From an uncultured Allobosea sp. (GTDB lineage: Bacteria > Pseudomonadota > Alphaproteobacteria > Rhizobiales > Beijerinckiaceae): DNA of 60,121 nt. The position numbers and the translations under genes are program-made. The DNA is taken from NCBI RefSeq assembly GCF_945956895.1, contig NZ_CAMFJF010000022.1, positions 1-60,121 on the forward strand. The letters run 5' to 3'. Each line of letters opens with the position of its first letter. The stretch's first letter is position 1. Positions 34,717 through 43,509 of the stretch are shown here, piece by piece. The notes below the pieces were generated by a model. That model was not told the DNA's origin. It saw only the letters and a program-made list of their open reading frames with translations, and ran no database searches.

Positions 34717-35460
34717 TCAGGCTTGCTGGTCGGCCAGGCGCGAGATCGCCCGGCTGCGCAGTTCGTCGGATTTGGTGATCATGTTGGCGATGCTCTGGTA
34801 GTTGCGCTGCACCTCCATCAGGCGGGTCAGCTCGACCACCGCCTTGACGTTGGAGCGCTCGATCGCGCCGGGCTCCAGCCGCGCTTCCGGCCCGGCCGCC
34901 CGGGCGGGCGTGGCAGAGGAGAACAGGTTGTTGCCTTCGCTCGACAGCGCCGCGGGATTGGCGAAGCGCACCTGGCGCAGCTTGCCGCGCGTGCCCTGGT
35001 CGCTGCTGACCGTGCCGTCTGCGGCGATCCGCATGGAATGTTCGCTGGAGCCGAAGGCGATCGGCCCCGACTCGCCCATCACCGGCAGGCCGGTCTGGGT
35101 GACGAGACGGCCCTGGCGGTCGATGGTCAGGGAGCCGGCGCGGGTGTAGCGCTCGCCGTTCGGCGTCTGCACGACGAGGTAGTTGTCACCTTTCAGCGCG
35201 ACGTCGAGCGGGTTGCCGGTCAGCTCCATCGCGCCCTGCGACAGGTCGAGCGGCGTGCCCTGGTCGATGACATAGGACAACGGCCGGTCGGCCGGCTTGA
35301 AGGCGTCGGCCTTCGCGCCGGGCATGAGGAATTCGGTGAAGCGCGCGCTGCGCGCCTTGAATCCATTGGTGCCGACATTCGCCACGTTGTTGGCGATGAC
35401 GTCCAGCTCGCGCGCCAGAGCCACCTGACGCGACAGGCCGATGAGAAGCGCGTTCTCCAC
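34717..35460 (-). CDS. flgF: Flagellar proximal rod protein FlgF
   Basis: A 247-residue axial protein starting MENALLIGLSRQVALARELD-VIANNVANVGTNGFKARSARF and ending in the helix VKAVVELTRLMEVQRNYQSI. It is shorter than FlgG and belongs to the same family; order and size identify it as FlgF, part of the proximal rod. It is the first gene of the leftward operon. Its promoter must lie in 35461-35745, shared with the divergent fliL operon. Confidence 0.94.
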   Translation of the reverse strand: MENALLIGLSRQVALARELDVIANNVANVGTNGFKARSARFTEFLMPGAKADAFKPADRPLSYVIDQGTPLDLSQGAMELTGNPLDVALKGDNYLVVQTPNGERYTRAGSLTIDRQGRLVTQTGLPVMGESGPIAFGSSEHSMRIAADGTVSSDQGTRGKLRQVRFANPAALSSEGNNLFSSATPARAAGPEARLEPGAIERSNVKAVVELTRLMEVQRNYQSIANMITKSDELRSRAISRLADQQA

Positions 35461-35663
35461 GGCTTAACTCCCGATCATGTCCCGCAGCGACCTCGACGCT
35501 CCCCAGCGCAGTCGCCACGGCCCGGTACCGGCAAGCGGCGTGCCAGGATGGTTAAATCCTGCAACACATTGATATCGCTCAATATCGAATGAAACATGAC
35601 GCCCACCCGGACCCGGCACATGCTGCTGGAACGGCAAGAAACGCCCGGCAAATTCTGCCGCCC

Positions 35664-35680
35664 TTAACGACACGTTAACC
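35664..35680 (+). promoter_or_regulatory. CtrA-type box upstream of the fliL-fliM operon
   Basis: TTAA-N7-TTAA (TTAACGACACGTTAACC) matches the consensus of the alphaproteobacterial cell-cycle regulator CtrA, which controls flagellar gene classes in Caulobacter and relatives. It lies about 67 bases before the fliL start. It is also a TTAACG-ACA-CGTTAA palindrome. Confidence 0.65.
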
Positions 35681-35745
35681 GTAATTGGGGAAGGTGGCTG
35701 AAGGGGCGGCAGAACGCGGCCCGACGGCCCGGGGCGCGTGACGAG

Positions 35746-36252
35746 ATGGCAAAGAAGCCCAAGAAGGAAAAGGAAGAAGGCGCCTCCGGCGAAGAGGCGC
35801 CGAAGAGCAAGAAGAAGCTCTTCATGATCGTCGGCGGCGTTGTGCTGCTGGCGGCTGCCGGCGGTGGCGGCTGGTTCTTCCTGAAGAAGCCCTCGCCCGA
35901 GCAGACCGCTGCCGCCGAAGCTGCGGCCAAGGCCAAGAATCCAATCGCCTTCCTGGACATGAAGGACATGATGATCAGCATGTCCAATGGCGGCCAGCAG
36001 GACCGCCAGCCGATCATGAAGATCAAGGTCGTGCTGGAAATCGCCGATTCCAAGGCCGCCGACCAGGTCAAGCCGCTGCTGCCCCGCGTCGAGGACGCCT
36101 TCCAGGTCTTCATGCGCGAATTGCGCCCCTCCGATCTCGAGGGCTCGGCCGGCATGTACCGCCTGAAGGAAGAGCTGCTGCGCCGCGTCAACCTGACCGT
36201 CTATCCGGCCAAGGTCGACGCTGTGCTGTTCAAGGAACTGCTGGTGCAGTGA
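35746..36252 (+). CDS. fliL: Flagellar basal body-associated protein FliL
   Basis: A 168-residue inner-membrane protein: a Lys-rich cytoplasmic N-terminus (MAKKPKKEKEEG), a single helix (about residues 25-46) and a periplasmic stomatin-like domain with FLDMKDMMISM and MRELRPSDLEGSAGMYRLKE. FliL surrounds and stabilises the stator units. It is the first gene of the rightward operon, followed after 42 bases by fliM. Confidence 0.94.
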   Translation: MAKKPKKEKEEGASGEEAPKSKKKLFMIVGGVVLLAAAGGGGWFFLKKPSPEQTAAAEAAAKAKNPIAFLDMKDMMISMSNGGQQDRQPIMKIKVVLEIADSKAADQVKPLLPRVEDAFQVFMRELRPSDLEGSAGMYRLKEELLRRVNLTVYPAKVDAVLFKELLVQ

Positions 36253-36294
36253 GCCGGATTCCGGCCCTGACCGCACCGAGATGACGGCGAAGCG

Positions 36295-37422
36295 ATGAGC
36301 ACCGAGCGCGACAAGAACACGCCGAGCGACGAGCCGCTGACCCCGGAAGGGATGGCGGCCGGCTGGGCGGCGATGCCCGACATCCTCGAGGAGGATGGCG
36401 AGCAGGAGGGCGGTACCGACCGCCTGATGTCGCAGGACGAAATCGACACGATGCTCGGTTTCTCCAGCGGCGACGACGGCGCGTCCCGCAACGGCATCCA
36501 GGCGATCGTCGATTCCGGCTCGGTCGCCTACGAGCGCCTGCCGATGCTCGAGATCATCTTCGAGCGTCTGGTGCGCCTGCTCTCGACCAGCCTGCGCAAC
36601 TTCTTCACGGACAATGTCGAGGTCACGCTGGAGAGCATCCGCTCCGTGCGCTTCGGCGACTATGTGAACTCGATCTCGCAGCCGGCATTGCTCTCGGTGT
36701 TCAAGGCCGAGGAATGGGACAATTTCGGCCTGGTCACCATCGAGTCGGCGCTGATCTACTCCGTCCTCGACGCGATGTTCGGTGGCAAGCGCGGCCAGCC
36801 GGCGCCGCGCATCGACGGCCGCCCCTTCACCTCGATCGAGATCCGCATGGTCCGCCGGGTCATCGAGCTCGTGCTGAGCGATGCGGAGGCCGCCTTCAAG
36901 CCGCTCTCGCCGGTTCGCTTCACGGTCGACCGCGTCGAATCCAATCCGCGCTTCGTCTCGATCTCCCGTCCCGCCAATGCCGCGATCCGCGTCGAACTCA
37001 AGTTCGACATGGAGGGTCGCGGCGGCGCGCTTCACCTGCTGCTGCCCTACGCCACGATCGAGCCCATTCGCGAATTGCTGCTCGAAAGCTTCATGGGCGA
37101 GAAGCTGGGCCGCGATCCGATCTGGGAGAACCATCTCGCGACCGAGGTCTGGCAGGCCGATGTCGACGTCACCTGCGTGCTGCACGAAACCCGCATGCCG
37201 CTGAAGCGCGTCATGAAGCTGGAGATCGGCGACACCCTGATGTTCGACGCGCGGCCGGACTCCACCGTCTCGCTGCGCTGCGGCGACTTCGTCGTCACCG
37301 AAGGCCGGATCGGCCGGGTCGACGGCAAGATCGCCGTCCAGGTCGTCAATCCGCTGCGCCGCTCCAAGACCACCATCGCCGCGTTCGACAGCCTCGCCAG
37401 CCACCTCGGCGCCACGACCTGA
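36295..37422 (+). CDS. fliM: Flagellar motor switch protein FliM
   Basis: A 375-residue C-ring protein. The conserved motif LMSQDEIDTMLG (residues 44-55), the family's usual first conserved block, lies unusually far from the N-terminus after an acidic 40-residue extension. The CheC-like middle domain (about 80-270) and the C-terminal SpoA domain (about 290-365, with LKLEIGDTLMFDARPDS) follow. It binds phospho-CheY and FliG to set rotation direction. Confidence 0.96.
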   Translation: MSTERDKNTPSDEPLTPEGMAAGWAAMPDILEEDGEQEGGTDRLMSQDEIDTMLGFSSGDDGASRNGIQAIVDSGSVAYERLPMLEIIFERLVRLLSTSLRNFFTDNVEVTLESIRSVRFGDYVNSISQPALLSVFKAEEWDNFGLVTIESALIYSVLDAMFGGKRGQPAPRIDGRPFTSIEIRMVRRVIELVLSDAEAAFKPLSPVRFTVDRVESNPRFVSISRPANAAIRVELKFDMEGRGGALHLLLPYATIEPIRELLLESFMGEKLGRDPIWENHLATEVWQADVDVTCVLHETRMPLKRVMKLEIGDTLMFDARPDSTVSLRCGDFVVTEGRIGRVDGKIAVQVVNPLRRSKTTIAAFDSLASHLGATT

Positions 37423-37431
37423 AGAGGATCC

Positions 37432-37887
37432 ATGACGATCAACCTCATCGCCGACGTGCTTGTCGCCAGTCTTCTCGTCGCCACCATCATCACCTGCTTC
37501 ATCCTGACCAAGCGCATCGAGCGCCTGAAGACGGACGAAGCCGGCATGCGCCAGACCGTCGGCGCGCTGATCACCGCGACCGACAATGCCGAGCGCGCCA
37601 TCGCCGGCCTCAAGTCGACGCTCGGCGATTGCGACCGCACGCTTGAAGAGCGCCTGCGCACCGCCGAACGCTATGCCGCCGACCTCGCCGCGCAGGTCGA
37701 GGCCGGCCAGGTTGTGATGGAGCGCATCGGCCAGATCGTCAGTGCCGCAACCCTGGTCGGCGCCAAGGAAGCCCCGATCGAGACGCCTGCCGCGCCGCCG
37801 CCGGTCTCCCGCCTTGAGAGCGCAGCGCAGTCCGCCGCCGCCATCCGCGCCCGCGCCGCCCGCCGCCTTGAGGAACAGGCTGCGTGA
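37432..37887 (+). CDS. DUF6468 flagellar-locus membrane protein
   Basis: A 151-residue protein with an N-terminal helix (residues about 5-26), then a long coiled coil (KRIERLKTDEAGMRQTVGAL, and on to about residue 105) and an Ala/Pro/Arg-rich tail. It matches the DUF6468 proteins found between fliM and motE in Rhizobiales. The gene starts 9 bases after fliM with AGAGGA before the ATG and overlaps motE by four bases. Its role is unknown; placement suggests stator or switch assembly. Confidence 0.8.
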   Translation: MTINLIADVLVASLLVATIITCFILTKRIERLKTDEAGMRQTVGALITATDNAERAIAGLKSTLGDCDRTLEERLRTAERYAADLAAQVEAGQVVMERIGQIVSAATLVGAKEAPIETPAAPPPVSRLESAAQSAAAIRARAARRLEEQAA

Positions 37888-38684
37888 TCGAACGGCCCCG
37901 CCTCCTGCCGGCAGTGATTCTCGGCGCCATGGGTCTCCTGGCGCTGAAGCTGCTCGCCTGGACGGCGGAGCCCGGCCCCGGCCACATACCCGTCCCCCTG
38001 CCGCTCATGGCGCAGGCGCCCGTCGCCAAGACCGTCGCACGGGCTCATGCCCCCGGCGTCTTCGACCCGGAAACGACCGGCTCCGTGCCTGCTCCCGCCC
38101 CGAAGAAGGAGGAGGAGAAGAAGGAAGCCGAGGCCAAGGCCGAAGCCGCCCGCGCGGCCAATCCCAACAACAAGGCCGGTATCATCAACGGCACGGCCCA
38201 ACCGAGCTCCCCGGCCGAGAAGTCGATCCTGGAGCGTCTCGGCGAGCGCCGCGAGGAGCTGGAAGGCCGGATGCGCGAGCTTGAAATGCGCGAGCGCCTG
38301 CTGAACTCCGCCGAAAAGAAGCTCGACGGGCGCGTCGGCGACCTCAAGGCCCTGGAAGAGAAGAATGGCGGCCCGGCCGGCAAACACGCGATCGAGGAAG
38401 CCAAGGCCATCAAGAATCTCGTCATCATGTACGAGGCGATGAAGCCGAAGGACGCCGCGCGCGTCTTCGACCGTCTCGGCCTCGACGTGCTCGTGCCGGT
38501 CGTCCAGCAGATGAACCCGCGCAAGATGTCGGAAGTCCTGGCGGCGATGGCGCCTGACCGGGCAGAGAAGCTGACCGTCGCGCTCGCGACCAGCGGCCGC
38601 AGCGCCAGCGTCGAGCGTGTGACCAACGAAGGGCCCCTGCCCGGCAATGAGCTGCCGGCGATCATGCCCGCGCCGCAACGCTGA
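37884..38684 (+). CDS. motE: MotE-family flagellar protein (MgtE-N domain)
   Basis: A 266-residue protein with an N-terminal signal or anchor helix (residues about 8-26), an Ala/Lys/Glu-rich linker, a coiled coil (about 112-160) and a C-terminal MgtE-N-like helical domain (NLVIMYEAMKPKDAARVFDR then LGLDVLVPVVQQMNPRKMSE). In Sinorhizobium, MotE is a periplasmic chaperone that stabilises the stator-associated MotC; the same role is inferred. It starts at GTG 37884, within the previous stop (GTGA). Confidence 0.8.
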   Translation: MIERPRLLPAVILGAMGLLALKLLAWTAEPGPGHIPVPLPLMAQAPVAKTVARAHAPGVFDPETTGSVPAPAPKKEEEKKEAEAKAEAARAANPNNKAGIINGTAQPSSPAEKSILERLGERREELEGRMRELEMRERLLNSAEKKLDGRVGDLKALEEKNGGPAGKHAIEEAKAIKNLVIMYEAMKPKDAARVFDRLGLDVLVPVVQQMNPRKMSEVLAAMAPDRAEKLTVALATSGRSASVERVTNEGPLPGNELPAIMPAPQR

Positions 38685-38780
38685 AAGCGGCCACCCACGG
38701 CCGTTCTGTTAAGACGCCATTATGGTTGACGCGCTAGCGTGCCGGAGGGCCGCTGCGTTCTCGGGACGTGGCGAGGCCCA

Positions 38781-41700
38781 GTGTCGCGTTGGGTCGAGTA
38801 TCACGGTTTGCGTCTGTCGCGCTCCCTCGCCTTCGGTATCGGGCTGGCCGCTCTCGCGCTCGCCGCCGGCCTGGAGACGCCTGCCCTCGCGGCCGGGGCG
38901 AACCTGCGCGGCGAAGCCATGCCGGCAGGCTTCGGCCGGCTGTCCCTGACTTTCGACGAGCCGATCCAGACCCGTATCCGCGTCGCCAACGGCGTGCTGA
39001 TCGTCGCCTTCGGCAGCCAGGTCCAGGTCGATGTCGAGCGCATCGCCCGCGAATTGCCCAACTACGTCTCCGTCGCCCGCGTCGACCCTGACGGGCGCGG
39101 CATGCGCTTCGCGCTGACGCAACCCTACAAGGCCAATCTGATCGAAGCCGGCGAAAAGGCCTTCATCGATCTCCTGCCGCAGAATTGGTCCGGCGTCATG
39201 CCCGGCCCGCCGCCGGAAGCCATCGCCGCGCTCACCGAGCGCCTGCGCCTCGCCGAAGCTCGGGCGAAGGAGGCTGCTCGCCAACCGGCGGCTCCGCCCG
39301 CCGTCCTGACGATGAACTCGGCCAGCCTGCCGACGCTGGAGCGTCTTATCTTCAAGGCGCCGGCCGAGACGAAGCTGACCAGCGACCTGTCGGATGAAAC
39401 GTTGAAGCTGGTCTTCGACCGGTCGATGAATGTCGAGGTAGCCGCCATCCGCAACGCCCTGCCTGCCGGCATCGGCCTCGCCGGACTGGAGGCTGGCAAG
39501 GAGGCGCTGAGCCTGACCCTGTCCCTGCCCAAGGACTGGCAAGCCCGCAGCTTCAGCGACGAGACCGGGCTGGTCGTCGACCTGCTGCGCCCGGTGAAGC
39601 AGGAAGCGCCCGCTCTCGCCGATCTGAGCAAGCCGCTACCCCAGCCGGCCGCGAAACCGGCAGCCGCCGAGGCTGCAGCCAAGCCCGAGGCAGCGCCGCC
39701 AGCGGCCCAGCGGGCTGCGGCACCGTCCGCCCCGGTTATCGCCACGGCACCGGCCGCGCCTGAAGTGCCGCCCGGCCCTGTCGCCATCACGGTCGACGGG
39801 AAGCGCCTGGATTTCCGCTTCACCCGCCCCACGGGTGCAGCGGCCTTCCTCGATGCCGGCGTGATGACGCTGGTCTTCGACACCCGCGACACCATCGACC
39901 CGGCGAAGCTCGCCGGGGTGATGCCCAAGCTGATCGAGGACAACTCGGTGACACGCGAGGGCAAGGTCACCCTCGTGAAGCTCAAGCTGGCCGGCCAGCC
40001 GCTGGCTCGCCTCTTCGACAACGGCCCGGCCTGGTCGCTCGATCTCGGCGAGGATGCAGGGCGTCCCGCCGCTCCGGTCGAACCACAGCGCAGCATGGAC
40101 GAACGCGGCCAGACCATCGTCGCGGTACCGCTTGCCGGCCTCACCGGCATCCACTGGCTGGAAGCCGGCCCCGCCGGCCTGCCCGTTGCCGTCGCGACCG
40201 CGACCGGCCCGACCCGGCTGACGCCCAAGCCCTACCAGTTCGTCGAATTCGGCCTGCTCCCGACCGCACAGGGCCTGGCCGTCCAGGCGCATGCCGACGA
40301 CGTCGCCGTCCGCGCCGGCACGGAACAGGTCCGCATCGGCCGCAGCGGCGGGCTCAACATCTCGCTCGACATCGGCGAACCCGCCCATAAGACCGAGGAG
40401 AGGGTGGAGAAGCGGGAAGCGGCACCGCTGCTCGATGGCGAAGCCTGGGCAAAGCTGCGCGACGGCAACCCACGCGAGCGCGCCCGTGCCCTCCTGCTCG
40501 ACGTCACCGACGCCTCGCGCGGCCGCAAGTCGGAAGCCCGTCTGGCGCTTGCCCGCTTCTATGCGGCCAACGGCCTGATGCCCGAGGCGGCCGGCCCGCT
40601 GAACGCCCTGCTGGCCGACGACATGGCGATGCGCGGCAACCGCGAGGCGCTGTTCCTCAAGGGCGTCGTTGCCGCAGGTATGCATCGCGACCAGCAGGCA
40701 TTGGCCGCCTTCGATGCCGGTGCAATCAAGGACGATGTCGAGGCCGGGCTTTGGCGCGCTTTGGTCGAGCAGCGCCTGAACCGCAACGCCCAGGCGCTCG
40801 TCGGCTTTCGCCGGGCCGAGGCCGTGATCGACCGCTACCCGGCCGACCTCCAGGGCCTGTTCCGCGAGGCAACGGCACGCGCCGCGCTCGCCCAGCAGGA
40901 TATCGCTGTGGCCGAACGCCAGATCCAGGCGCTGGCGGACATGCCGCGCGGCAGCTTCGATCAGGAGCATCTTTCCCTGCTTCAGGCGCGGCTCGACGAT
41001 ATCGGCGGCCGCCCGGAAGCTGCGATGAACGGCTACAAGCCGCTCTTCGATGCGAAGAGCCGCCCGATCGCGGCTGAGGCGCAATTGCACGCCGTCAAGC
41101 TCGCGGATGCCGAGAAGCGCACCGACATCAAGGTCGACGAGGCCATTGCCCGGCTGGAAACGGTCTCGGTCATCTGGCGTGGCGGGCGGTTGGAGATAGA
41201 GGCGCTGGCCGAGCTCGGCCGGCTCTACGCCGACCAGCAGCGCTGGCGCGACGCCTTCATGGTCGCGCGCCGTGCCAATGAGAACTTCCCCGACGATCCG
41301 CTGACCCGTCGCATGCATGACGAGACGGCCCAGCGCTTTGCCGAGTTGTTCAGCGGCAGCGGGCTCGGCAAGCTGCCGCGCATCGAGGCGCTGGCACTGT
41401 TCTACGATTTCAAGGAGTTCCTGCCGATCGGCCGGCGCGGCGACGAGATAACCCGCCTGCTCGCCGACAGGCTCGTCGAGCTCGACCTGCTCGACCAGGC
41501 GGCCGAGATCCTGAAATACCAGATGGACCGGCGCCTCAGCGGCGCGGCGCGCTCCACCGTCGCGGCGCGGCTCGCCATGATCAACCTGATGAACGGCAAG
41601 TCCGCCGACGCGGTTCGTGCGCTCAACGCGACGCGGCTCGTCGAACTGCCGGCCGATGTCAAGCGCGCCCGCCTGCTGCTCGAGGCCAAGGCGCTATCGG

Positions 41701-42221
41701 ATCTCTCGCGCACCGATCAGGCGCTGGAGATGCTGGAAACCGAGCGCGGCCCCGAGATCGACCGGCTGCGCGCCGACATCTACTGGACCGGGCGCCGCTG
41801 GCGCGAGGCTGGCGAGGCCTATGAGCGCCTGCTTGGCGAAAGCTGGCGCGGCGACGGCACACTCGGCGACAGCGCGCGCGCCGATGTGATGCGCGCCGGC
41901 GTCTCCTATGTGATGGGGAGCGAGAACCTGTCGCTCGACCGGCTGCGCAGCAAGTTCGCGCCGAAGATGGCGCGCGGCGCCGATGCCCGCACCTTCGCCT
42001 TCATCACCGGGGCGGACCGGACCCGCGCCTCCGATATCCGCGAGATGGCGCGCGCCACCGCCAATGCCGACACGCTCTCGGAGTTCCTGAAGGCCTATCG
42101 CGAGCGCTATCCGGCCTATTCGGCCGCGATGCGCAAGCCGCAGGCGCCTGCCGCCGACAAGCTGCCCTCGCCCGCCGATGGCGCGGCGGCCGAACCTGCG
42201 GCGCCGCCGTCGCGGAGCTGA
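38781..42221 (+). CDS. Very large TPR-containing exported protein of the flagellar locus
   Basis: A 1146-residue protein. GTG 38781 is preferred: GCGAGG lies 5 bases upstream and a compact signal peptide follows (MSRWVEYHGLRLSRSLAFGI... ending ALAAG). GTG 38739 is an alternative. Residues about 40-560 are beta-rich segments with a Pro/Ala linker near 295-345; residues 570-1100 are helical pairs resembling tetratricopeptide repeats (EARLALARFYAANGLMPEAA and others). It follows motE by 96 bases in the same direction. A periplasmic scaffold for the motor is a reasonable guess only; no enzyme motif is visible. Confidence 0.7.
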   Translation: MSRWVEYHGLRLSRSLAFGIGLAALALAAGLETPALAAGANLRGEAMPAGFGRLSLTFDEPIQTRIRVANGVLIVAFGSQVQVDVERIARELPNYVSVARVDPDGRGMRFALTQPYKANLIEAGEKAFIDLLPQNWSGVMPGPPPEAIAALTERLRLAEARAKEAARQPAAPPAVLTMNSASLPTLERLIFKAPAETKLTSDLSDETLKLVFDRSMNVEVAAIRNALPAGIGLAGLEAGKEALSLTLSLPKDWQARSFSDETGLVVDLLRPVKQEAPALADLSKPLPQPAAKPAAAEAAAKPEAAPPAAQRAAAPSAPVIATAPAAPEVPPGPVAITVDGKRLDFRFTRPTGAAAFLDAGVMTLVFDTRDTIDPAKLAGVMPKLIEDNSVTREGKVTLVKLKLAGQPLARLFDNGPAWSLDLGEDAGRPAAPVEPQRSMDERGQTIVAVPLAGLTGIHWLEAGPAGLPVAVATATGPTRLTPKPYQFVEFGLLPTAQGLAVQAHADDVAVRAGTEQVRIGRSGGLNISLDIGEPAHKTEERVEKREAAPLLDGEAWAKLRDGNPRERARALLLDVTDASRGRKSEARLALARFYAANGLMPEAAGPLNALLADDMAMRGNREALFLKGVVAAGMHRDQQALAAFDAGAIKDDVEAGLWRALVEQRLNRNAQALVGFRRAEAVIDRYPADLQGLFREATARAALAQQDIAVAERQIQALADMPRGSFDQEHLSLLQARLDDIGGRPEAAMNGYKPLFDAKSRPIAAEAQLHAVKLADAEKRTDIKVDEAIARLETVSVIWRGGRLEIEALAELGRLYADQQRWRDAFMVARRANENFPDDPLTRRMHDETAQRFAELFSGSGLGKLPRIEALALFYDFKEFLPIGRRGDEITRLLADRLVELDLLDQAAEILKYQMDRRLSGAARSTVAARLAMINLMNGKSADAVRALNATRLVELPADVKRARLLLEAKALSDLSRTDQALEMLETERGPEIDRLRADIYWTGRRWREAGEAYERLLGESWRGDGTLGDSARADVMRAGVSYVMGSENLSLDRLRSKFAPKMARGADARTFAFITGADRTRASDIREMARATANADTLSEFLKAYRERYPAYSAAMRKPQAPAADKLPSPADGAAAEPAAPPSRS

Positions 42222-42228
42222 CACAGGG

Positions 42229-42322
42229 CGTCATGCTCGGGCTTGACCCGAGCATCTCGGAAACCAGCGCCTTCTCGTCATGATATTCTCGGGTCGACGC
42301 TGCGCTGCGCCCGAGAATGACG
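42229..42322. repeat. Intergenic palindromic repeat, CGTCATGCTCGGGCTTGACC type
   Basis: The opening block CGTCATGCTCGGGCTTGACC and GAGCATCTC is identical to that at 125. The right side reads ATTCTCGGGTCGACGCTGCG and CGCCCGAGAATGACG, forming a second stem. It lies between the convergent TPR and LAB_N genes. Confidence 0.8.
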
Positions 42323-42329
42323 TTCAGCT

Positions 42330-42674
42330 CTAACCCGGCCCGGAATTCGTGTCCTCGCCACGGGCCTTGGCGCGCAGGACGAATTGCAGGTTGCGGATAT
42401 AGACGAAGACGCCGAAGCCTTGGCCCAAGATGAAGACCGGGTCGCGCCGATAGAGCGCGTACATCAAGAGCAGCGCGCCGCCCCCGATCGAGAACCACCA
42501 GAAGGTCATCGGCACGACCGAGCGCTTGGCCTTCTCGCTCGCCCACCACTGCACGACGAAGCGCATGGTGAAGAGCCCTTGCGCGACGACGCCGAGCAGG
42601 ACCCACCAGTCGACATTGTTGACGAAGACGTCGTGGAAATAGTTGCCGATGGTCTGCTGCAGGTCGATCAGCAT
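42330..42674 (-). CDS. LAB_N (lipid-A-disaccharide synthase N-terminal-like) membrane protein
   Basis: A 114-residue membrane protein with three helices: WWVLLGVVAQGLFTMRFVVQ, VPMTFWWFSIGGGALLLMYA and DPVFILGQGFGVFVYIRNLQ. These are the blocks of the LAB_N domain found next to glycosyltransferases that modify lipid A. ATG 42674 overlaps the stop of the upstream GT2 gene (TGATG), so the products are made together. It may act as a flippase-like or anchoring component; that is inferred. Confidence 0.85.
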   Translation of the reverse strand: MLIDLQQTIGNYFHDVFVNNVDWWVLLGVVAQGLFTMRFVVQWWASEKAKRSVVPMTFWWFSIGGGALLLMYALYRRDPVFILGQGFGVFVYIRNLQFVLRAKARGEDTNSGPG

Positions 42675-43447
42675 CACAGCGTCTCCGAGACGATCTGGGG
42701 CACGCGCTTACGCCGCCGGATCAACCACCATACCCCGGCCAGGTCGAGGACGCCGACCCAGAGCCGGTCGAAGAAGCCGTAATTCGAGACGCCGGTGAGT
42801 CGCGGCCGATCGTGCACATCGACATGCAGGACCTTGTGGCCCTCACGCGCCATCAGCGCCGGCATGAAGCGATGCAATGCATCGAAATAGGGCAAGGCGA
42901 GATAGGCCTCGCGGCGGAAGCATTTCAGCCCGCAGCCAGTGTCGCGCGTATCGTCCTTCAGCACGCGCACGCGCACACCGTTGGCGATCTTGGACTGCCA
43001 GCGCTTGAAGCCGGTATCCTTGCGCCCGACGCGCTGGCCCTGGACCATGCCGGCCTGAAGACCGGCCGTCTGCAAGGCCTCGACCATCTCCGGCAGGAAG
43101 GCGGGATCGTTCTGGCCGTCGCCGTCGAGCGTCGCGACGATGGCCGAGCGGGCATGGCGCACGCCGCTGCGCACCGCCGCGCTCTGGCCGCAGGACTGGG
43201 CATGCGTCACGACGCGCAGCCAGGGTCGCGTCACAGCCAACTCGGCCAACGCAGCGGCCGTGCCATCGGTCGAGCCGTCATTGACATAGACGACCTCGAA
43301 GGGGCCGATCGCCGCGCAGGCCTTCTCGATATCGGCGACGAGCGGCGCGATATTGCCGACTTCGTTGCGCACCGGCACGACGACGCTGAGCAGCGGATGG
43401 GAAGAGGTTTCGGTCAAAGGGACATCATCCGGAAAAACGGTCCGCAA
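42674..43447 (-). CDS. Family 2 glycosyltransferase (dolichyl-phosphate mannosyltransferase/ArnC-like)
   Basis: A GT-A fold enzyme of about 257 residues: LLSVVVPVRNEVGNIAPLVA at the nucleotide-sugar site, VVYVNDGSTDGT, and the metal-binding DGDGQNDP near residue 110, then TGCGLKCFRREAY. It would load a sugar onto undecaprenyl phosphate for use by the neighbouring ArnT-like transferase. No ATG fits; TTG 43447 is the furthest start and a later TTG or GTG is possible. It is followed by LAB_N with overlapping stop and start codons. Confidence 0.82.
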   Translation of the reverse strand: MRTVFPDDVPLTETSSHPLLSVVVPVRNEVGNIAPLVADIEKACAAIGPFEVVYVNDGSTDGTAAALAELAVTRPWLRVVTHAQSCGQSAAVRSGVRHARSAIVATLDGDGQNDPAFLPEMVEALQTAGLQAGMVQGQRVGRKDTGFKRWQSKIANGVRVRVLKDDTRDTGCGLKCFRREAYLALPYFDALHRFMPALMAREGHKVLHVDVHDRPRLTGVSNYGFFDRLWVGVLDLAGVWWLIRRRKRVPQIVSETL

Positions 43448-43509
43448 ACTGCGTCAGCGCGGCGGATAGGGCAAGGGCTTCGAGCAGAACGGTTTCGAGC
43501 GCAAGAGTG

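Noticed and set aside
31894..35592. A 1232-codon open frame on the plus strand across flgH-flgA-flgG-flgF
   Set aside because: It is the antisense of four clear flagellar genes; long open antisense frames are usual in DNA this rich in GC, and it has no recognisable domain.
35464..37404. A 646-codon minus-strand frame opposite fliL and fliM
   Set aside because: Shadow of two well-identified genes, with Arg/Asp/His-rich composition typical of antisense frames.
39636..41318. A 560-codon minus-strand frame opposite the TPR gene
   Set aside because: Antisense shadow; the plus strand has the signal peptide and repeat structure.
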